Below, piece after piece: positions 58,846-64,000 of a stretch of 64,000 nt of DNA. The DNA is from JAHQVK01 sp036788295 (lineage in GTDB: Bacteria > Myxococcota > Kuafuiibacteriia > Kuafuiibacteriales > Kuafuiibacteriaceae). Location of the stretch: assembly GCA_036788295.1 (NCBI GenBank), contig DAIQNR010000006.1, positions 60,897-124,896 of the forward strand, given 5' to 3'. Both the position numbers and the translations under genes were made by a program. Under the pieces are notes generated by a model. That model saw nothing but the letters and a program-made list of their open reading frames with translations. It ran no database searches and was not told the origin of the DNA. The stretch's first letter is position 1; each line of letters starts with the position of its first letter.

Positions 58846-61800
58846 ATGTCCGACAAATCGTCAACTCAATCCCGAAGCGCGGCGTGGCTCTTCGCCGCGA
58901 TGCTCGCCGCCGCCTGTGGACCCGACTCCGGGGCCGATTCCGAAGCTCCGATCCCTGAGGTCCAGGTGTCTGCGCGCGCCGCGATTCAACCCAATGGCCA
59001 CGATCCAAAGTTGTGCCTGCGCTGCGCCGAGGCTCGCGACAGCTGCCAAGATGGATGCGGAACCTCGCAGCGCTGCCTGAACACGTGCGAGATCGCCTAC
59101 CAGTCGTGCAGGAGCAGCCACAACTGCGACTGGCTCTCGGATGGGTGCGAGTCCTGCATCACCAACGCAGTCTCCTGTGACACTACCTGCCAAGACCAGC
59201 TCGATCAGTGCCAGGCAGGAGGCGGCCGCGGCTGCATCACTCTCTCGACGAACTGCAGGGCGTCCTGCGACGACTTCTTCGACGTCTGCTGGGCGGCCGA
59301 ACGGTGCGAGCCGTACACCGATGTCACTGCGACATGTAACTATCTGGACGGCTCCGGCCGGGACTTCGCCCCCTTCCAGACGTCGAAGTTCTCGGTGCTC
59401 GCTCCCGGCGTCGCGGTGCTCGACGACATCCACAAGCTCGAGCTCGGCCTCGACCTGCCCGCCCAGAAGTGCCGAACGGCGGGCGTCGGCCCTTGCACCG
59501 ACAAGGATTATTCCAACGACTGGACGGTCGATGCGATCACTATGTCCGTGCGGGGCGTCCCGCTCTTCGTCGATGAGAAGTCCGCCTCAGAGCCGCACCT
59601 CAAGCGGATGACCGGGGGCCGCGGGGACACCGGGATCTCCGGCTGGACGGGCGCCGAGCTCCGCAGCAACCCGGCCTGGGGTCTCGCCGAGTCCGAGATC
59701 ACGCGCTTCCTCACCTCGATCCCGGTGGTCGAGGGCGCCCAAGTCCCGCCCGCGTCGTCGATCTTCGCGAGCGTCCCGACCACGGTGCAGGCGGCTGACC
59801 TGGCCAAGCTGCTCGAGTCGCAGGTCGGCGCCGAGATGGCGGACTATCGAAAGGATGGGCGGGCCAATGAGGGGCTCGGCTGCAAGGATCTCACCTTCTG
59901 CGACAACCGCAAGGTCTTGGCCGTCGAGCTCCGGAATCGAAATTGCGACTTCGGAAACTGTCCGCCCCATGGCGACCTGTCTGCTTCGCCGGGGGTCGAG
60001 CTCCGCGGCATCCCCGACGGCGCCGGTGGCTTCTCGGGCACCTTGGTCAGCGTGGACGTGGAGGTGGTGGTCGGCATCGACGACCCGACCGACTGTCTAC
60101 CCGGTGATGGCATCCTCTGCGGGGTTGGGGATCCGAAAGGCACCTCGTACCAGGAGCTCGGTGCCCTCGACCTCCGGATGGCGATCACCCCGAGCTGCGT
60201 TTGGAGCGGCGACGAGCCTTGCATGACCAGCTCGGACTGTGACGATGGGCGGACCTGTCGCGTTCCCCCGGGCACGACCCAGAGCGTCTGCCAGAGCGCC
60301 GACCTCCAGCTCGATATCTCGCCCCTTGCGCCCATCCCGGAGGGCGGCCTGATCGGCGCCGCGTACCATGTCTCGGACACGGTCGCCGAGGTGCTCGGCT
60401 TCGGGACATTCCCGGACCGAGTCCTGCGGCGGAGGCTCAACAAGTTCGCGCTCCCGCAGTCGGATCCGCTCCTCGAGAACTTGACGAGCTGCTCGACGAG
60501 CCTCGTCTCCTTTCAGGCGGACGGCAGCATCGCCCTGAACCTACCGAGCTCCGGCGCGGTCCGGGCCGTCTCGACCCCACAGCTCGTCCGCTGGGCTCGC
60601 ATCTCAGCCGCTCCTGGCCCGGCTCGGAAGCTCATCGAGGTGCTGACCAACACCGACATCGAGATGGCGAACCCAAGCACGCCAATCACTGAGAACCTGA
60701 CCTTCTCCGTGAGCGGCCCGCCCGCGCCCGACGCGAAGCAGTCCTTCGCCGCCATCTCGGACGCGTTTGCCAAGGTCTGCGCCCTGACTGCCTATACGCC
60801 CGCAGAGGGCGCGGTGCCCGATCAGTTCGTCTGTAGACCGAGCCTGCCCCTCGACCAGGTTCATCTCCCGCCGCCGAGGGTCGACTTGCCGCAGGCGCTC
60901 GCCGACTGTAACGGGAAGATCCCGGTAGGGGCCAACGCGGCCAACGACGCGGCGTGCGAGGCGGTGGCTCAGGTAAAGGCATTCTTCATGCAGCCGGACA
61001 TCTGGCAGTCATGTGTGCTCTCGCAATATGGGTTGCCGAGCAACCCGAACCTCGCCATGCAGTCGGTCTGGCAGAGGTACGTCGAAGCCTATGACGTGTG
61101 CAGCGCTGCCGCCGTTCCCCTCGAGCAAGTGCTCCCGGTCCCGAGCGTCGAGCTCGAGATCACGACCGGTCGCTTCGGAGCCAGTGATACCTTCCCCTTC
61201 GCGGACATCACGGACCGAGAGGCGCTCACGCAGGACGACCACCGCGAGACGAAGTGCCGCAACCGCATCCAGTTCAGCCTCGATCCGGAGGTTGTCGGGT
61301 ACAACCTCTGCAACGGGGATCCCGACGACCCGGCCACCTTCGGTCAGCCGGGCTGCAAGTGCGCGGACATCCAGCCGACCAACCCCTTCATCAGCTATCG
61401 CATCGACGGGGGCTACCCGGACGGCGCCGGCTCTCACCTCGCTCACGGCCTGCAAGGGGTTGGTCAGTATTGCCAGGACGACGGCAGCGACCAGTACGTG
61501 TGTGGGCGTGTCCGACTGCAGGATGACTGGCCACTCTGCCAGCGCTGCGGCGCGGACACCAACATCGGCTGCGACTGTACAGGGGACCCGCAGTGCGAGG
61601 GCCTCGAGCCTGGCCTGCGCTGCGTTGGCTCGGCCTCCGATGGCTGGCCGGTGGGCAGCGTGGGCACGTGCCTGCCGGATCCTGGCGAGATAGACGGGCA
61701 GGAGGCGCTCGAGGAGACCCCATGGTTCTGCCTCGACAACTGCGACGCGATCGACGGGGTCAACGGCAGCTACGGCGTCTGCTACTACAACCAGGAAGCC

Positions 61801-62091
61801 CCGAACATCACGGGCTACCAGAGCACGCACGGGGTCTGCATCAGCGCCAACAACTGGTGCTCGCCGACGGTGGGTTGCCACGTGTTGGACCGCATGATGT
61901 GCAAGGACGCAAGCCCCGTCGACGTGTGCGAGGCCGAGTGCACGAGCACGAGCGACTGCGGTCCGCTCGGCTTCCCAGCGCACTTCGTGTGCGACGCGGA
62001 CTTCGCAAGCAACAACGGACCGGGCCACTGCGTCCCTCATCAGTGCGCGGTCGGCGGGCTGAGCCCCGGCTTCTGCAATATGTACCGATAA
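58846..62091 (+). CDS. Large Cys-rich lipoprotein, function unknown
   Basis: 1081 residues from ATG at 58846 behind GGAGG (GTG at 58834 is less good). The lipobox is LAAAC (Cys24). Residues 55-160 hold about twenty Cys in CxxC/CxxxC pairs, such as LCLRCAEARDSCQDGCG and CDTTCQDQLDQC. Further Cys clusters occur at the C-terminus (CGADTNIGCDCTGDPQCEG and DVCEAECTSTSDCGP), with blocks like SDCDDGRTCRVPPG that recur in myxobacterial DUF4215-like/EGF-like repeats. The middle is beta-rich and poorly recognised. It is exported, disulfide-bonded and surface-anchored; the role is unknown. Confidence 0.8.
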   Translation: MSDKSSTQSRSAAWLFAAMLAAACGPDSGADSEAPIPEVQVSARAAIQPNGHDPKLCLRCAEARDSCQDGCGTSQRCLNTCEIAYQSCRSSHNCDWLSDGCESCITNAVSCDTTCQDQLDQCQAGGGRGCITLSTNCRASCDDFFDVCWAAERCEPYTDVTATCNYLDGSGRDFAPFQTSKFSVLAPGVAVLDDIHKLELGLDLPAQKCRTAGVGPCTDKDYSNDWTVDAITMSVRGVPLFVDEKSASEPHLKRMTGGRGDTGISGWTGAELRSNPAWGLAESEITRFLTSIPVVEGAQVPPASSIFASVPTTVQAADLAKLLESQVGAEMADYRKDGRANEGLGCKDLTFCDNRKVLAVELRNRNCDFGNCPPHGDLSASPGVELRGIPDGAGGFSGTLVSVDVEVVVGIDDPTDCLPGDGILCGVGDPKGTSYQELGALDLRMAITPSCVWSGDEPCMTSSDCDDGRTCRVPPGTTQSVCQSADLQLDISPLAPIPEGGLIGAAYHVSDTVAEVLGFGTFPDRVLRRRLNKFALPQSDPLLENLTSCSTSLVSFQADGSIALNLPSSGAVRAVSTPQLVRWARISAAPGPARKLIEVLTNTDIEMANPSTPITENLTFSVSGPPAPDAKQSFAAISDAFAKVCALTAYTPAEGAVPDQFVCRPSLPLDQVHLPPPRVDLPQALADCNGKIPVGANAANDAACEAVAQVKAFFMQPDIWQSCVLSQYGLPSNPNLAMQSVWQRYVEAYDVCSAAAVPLEQVLPVPSVELEITTGRFGASDTFPFADITDREALTQDDHRETKCRNRIQFSLDPEVVGYNLCNGDPDDPATFGQPGCKCADIQPTNPFISYRIDGGYPDGAGSHLAHGLQGVGQYCQDDGSDQYVCGRVRLQDDWPLCQRCGADTNIGCDCTGDPQCEGLEPGLRCVGSASDGWPVGSVGTCLPDPGEIDGQEALEETPWFCLDNCDAIDGVNGSYGVCYYNQEAPNITGYQSTHGVCISANNWCSPTVGCHVLDRMMCKDASPVDVCEAECTSTSDCGPLGFPAHFVCDADFASNNGPGHCVPHQCAVGGLSPGFCNMYR

Positions 62092-62678
62092 CCGGACGGA
62101 GGGCCAACCCGAGCCGGTAGGAGGTCGGTCTTGGTTGGCGCGGTCAATCTGCAACTCGTTAGTTGGTTGACCGAGACCTCGGGCTTCGGCGATCACGAAA
62201 ATGGACCCACCCCAGCTTCCGAGGAGTGATCCACCGCCTATCGACAGTTTGCTCAATTGACGCCGATCGAAGCCTCCGGGCGAAGGGAGCCCTCGAACCG
62301 GCGCTCGACCGGGTCGAGGCTGCGCTCTTGGACCTCCGGCGGGAGATGGTCTCGACCCCGCTCGAGCGCGCCCTCCAACTCGCTCGGACCGACGCCAGAG
62401 CGATGGAGCTCACAGCCTCGGCAGGGAAGTTCCGACGCGCCGAACGGGCTGGATTCTCGAGGATCGGACCTGCCGGTACCCTCTTCACCCATTCCAAGTG
62501 GATGGCCGGACCGTCCGCTGCGCGGACCTCGCCCTCGCCTTCGCGGGTCAGCCGGACGGGCCCCAGCTCCCTCCCGCGGCGAATCGCGCGATCGGGATCG
62601 CCGCCGGCGCCGCTCCGCCCGTACTGGTCCTTCGAACCGCAGCTCGAGCCCTTTCGAGCGCAAGCAGAAGGAACGAAG
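62092..62678. other. 587-bp non-coding region
   Basis: Six-frame reading gives only frames with erratic codon use, no conserved motif and no ribosome site, so I see no gene. It holds the hairpin at 62103-62139 and, at its right end, the AAGGAACG ribosome site of the PepSY lipoprotein. It may be decayed DNA. Confidence 0.5.
62103..62139 (+). terminator. Long-loop hairpin after the Cys-rich lipoprotein gene
   Basis: GCCAACC (62103-62109) pairs with GGTTGGC (62133-62139), with a smaller CCG/CGG pair inside the 23-base loop. It starts 12 bases after the stop. No T tract follows, so termination is only a possibility. Confidence 0.4.
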
Positions 62679-63251
62679 ATGAAGATGCAGCCAATCAAGA
62701 TGACGACCGGCCTCGGCGCCCTCGCCCTCGCGGCCGCGTGCGGCGGCGCCGCCGACTTCTCGGTGACCGCTTCGGACCTCTCCGGCGGCCCTCTCCCCGG
62801 CGCCGGGGCGGCCCTCGACCGACCGGCCGCGGCGGCGCGCGCCGTCACCCTCCTCGGTGGCGGCGACGTCCTGGAGGTGGAGCGCGAGACCGAGCGCGGG
62901 CTCCCGGTGTGGGAGGTGAAGGTCCGCCGGCCCTCCGGCGTGGTGGTCGAGGTGGACCTCTATGAGGCCACCGGCGACGTCGTGGAGCTGGAGGGGGAGG
63001 GCCATGTGGCAGGGGACGATCTCGCGGTGGCGCCCGGCTTCCTGACCCTGGCGGAGGCCCTAGACCGCGCTACCCGCGCCGTCCCGGGTGAGGTCACGGA
63101 GTGGGAGCTCGAACTCGACTACGGGCTCCGATGGACCTGGGACGTCGAGATCCGGACCGCATCCGCGGAGGAGCGCGAGGTCGAGGTCGACGCTCGCACC
63201 GGCGAGGTCGAGCTCGACGACGTCCACGATCCCTGGGACGACGACGATTGA
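62679..63251 (+). CDS. PepSY-domain lipoprotein
   Basis: 190 residues from ATG at 62679 with AAGGAACG upstream. Lipobox AAAC (Cys21). Two PepSY-like units follow: a short one (residues 60-105; LEVERETERGLPVWEVKVRRPSG then VEVDLYEATGDVVELEG) and a clearer one (115-185; LTLAEALDRATRAVPGEVTEW then VEIRTASAEEREVEVDARTGEVELDD). The D/E-rich C-terminus is typical. PepSY domains inhibit or chaperone proteases in the periplasm. The two nearby secreted proteases (56.4-58.8 kb) make that attractive, but there is no direct link. Confidence 0.78.
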   Translation: MKMQPIKMTTGLGALALAAACGGAADFSVTASDLSGGPLPGAGAALDRPAAAARAVTLLGGGDVLEVERETERGLPVWEVKVRRPSGVVVEVDLYEATGDVVELEGEGHVAGDDLAVAPGFLTLAEALDRATRAVPGEVTEWELELDYGLRWTWDVEIRTASAEEREVEVDARTGEVELDDVHDPWDDDD

Positions 63252-63491
63252 GGCGCGCAGAGGCGCGCGCGTTCGCCTCAACGGGAACTCCGTGGAGAGA
63301 CACCCCTCCGAACCCAGGTCTGCGGGGGCTTTCGCTGTCCCGCGACGGGCCGGTCGCGCCTACGTTGGGATGCGCTCACCGTGGTGACTCGGCCAGCCGA
63401 CCATCGAACTGGGCGCGGCGATAGTCGGGAGGACCGCGACCATTTTCGCCCTGCGCGGGACCTGGTGCGGTTTTCGAGATACGGTGGTTCG

Positions 63492-64000
63492 GTGGGCAGA
63501 CGAGGGATCGGGCTCGCGGCGGCGTGCGGCGTCGGTTTGGCGCTCGCGCTCGTCGTTTCACCGAGCGACCAGCACGGGGCGGGGCAAAGCTCGGTGCCGG
63601 TGGACCGGCCGAGCTCTCCCGGTGAACGACCGAAGGCAGAGCCACGGGGCGAGGTCGGCAAAGCGACGGAGAGGCTGAGATCCACCGCGCCGGCCCTCTC
63701 CGCTGAACTGGCGTCCCAGGGGAGGGCGAGCAACCAGGGGGCGTCGAGGGCGGTGGAGAACTCGAGTCCGGAGGAATCGCCGAGCCCGGAGGAATTGGCC
63801 AGCGGTTCGGCGCCGTCCGGTCTTCCTCGGAGCCCCGACCCGGCGGACCCACCCGAGCGGGATGAGGCAGCCGTGGACCTTCCCCAGGTGCGGGCCGCGG
63901 TCGAAGCGGCATGGCCAGCCCGGTTTCCGAACCGGCCGTTGCCAAAAGACACCGCCGATCGGCTCGCCGAGGCGCTGCTCGAGATGCGAAAGGCCCGGCT
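63492..64000 (+). CDS. Membrane-anchored protein, N-terminal part (runs off the window)
   Basis: Open frame from GTG at 63492 to the last base of the window (169 codons), with no stop. A basic N-terminus (GRRGIG) and one hydrophobic helix (about residues 7-23; LAAACGVGLALALVV) form an anchor or signal peptide. A Pro/Ser/Glu-rich linker follows, then the start of a folded region (PQVRAAVEAAWPARFPNRPLPKDTADRLAEALLEMRKA). The family is not recognised. The first 82 bp are duplicated, in decayed form, at 49315-49386. Confidence 0.6.
   Translation, partial: MGRRGIGLAAACGVGLALALVVSPSDQHGAGQSSVPVDRPSSPGERPKAEPRGEVGKATERLRSTAPALSAELASQGRASNQGASRAVENSSPEESPSPEELASGSAPSGLPRSPDPADPPERDEAAVDLPQVRAAVEAAWPARFPNRPLPKDTADRLAEALLEMRKAR

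Noticed and set aside
1..64000. tRNA, rRNA, CRISPR array, integrase or phage genes
   Set aside because: Read for cloverleaf-like tDNA, regularly spaced repeats and phage/recombinase motifs; none seen by eye. A tRNAscan or Infernal run could still find a small RNA.

Overview
The window reads as chromosomal DNA of a very GC-rich, Gram-negative bacterium. It is most likely a Myxococcota (Polyangia/Sandaracinus-like) genome. The reasons are the strong G/C third-position bias, many lipobox-bearing secreted proteins (at least twelve), a eukaryote-type Ser/Thr kinase, FG-GAP propeller lipoproteins, large secreted metalloproteases and Cys-rich surface proteins. The lineage is inferred from style, not from a marker gene. 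I saw no rRNA, tRNA or CRISPR array.

Layout. 0-5.3 kb: the end of a secreted protein and a giant lipoprotein metzincin. 5.4-14.9 kb: mostly housekeeping (RlmI-like methyltransferase, poly(A) polymerase-type nucleotidyltransferase, arginine decarboxylase SpeA, YbeY, a LOG-family protein, an alpha/beta hydrolase, a metallophosphoesterase), with two small unknowns and a 35-residue basic protein. 15-21.2 kb: a minus-strand chain of four overlapping genes (unknown, HEAT-like, HD-GYP-like, Ser/Thr kinase). 21.3-26.9 kb: a metal/siderophore uptake operon (small membrane protein, PepSY-TM protein, surface lipoprotein, TonB-dependent receptor) whose gene order recalls Bacteroides XusABC. Its PepSY gene carries a one-base frameshift in a G run. 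26.9-31.5 kb: pyruvate:ferredoxin oxidoreductase (NifJ) coupled to a dihydroorotate-dehydrogenase-like protein. 31.6-35 kb: an SGNH hydrolase, an AraC regulator and a lipoprotein with a zincin motif.

35-49.3 kb holds a surface-glycan locus: an O-antigen ligase/polymerase, three or four glycosyltransferases, a methyltransferase, a Wzx-type flippase and an RgpF-like protein. It is interrupted by an animal-kidney-type glutaminase, a SurA/DsbA-like lipoprotein and a fasciclin lipoprotein. The fasciclin gene lies between 193-bp near-identical direct repeats and has a stop codon inside its signal peptide. 49.3-50.1 kb is a small graveyard: a fragment of the gene at the right edge of the window and a 3'-truncated group II intron with the first part of its reverse transcriptase.

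50.1-56.3 kb is a six-gene minus-strand operon (membrane/secreted unknown, ECF sigma factor, anti-sigma-like membrane protein, three FG-GAP lipoproteins), mostly linked by 4-bp ATGA overlaps. 56.4-64 kb carries two trypsin-like lipoproteins in tandem, a 1081-residue Cys-rich lipoprotein, a PepSY lipoprotein and an open-ended membrane-anchored protein. The whole right half is biased towards cell-surface functions.
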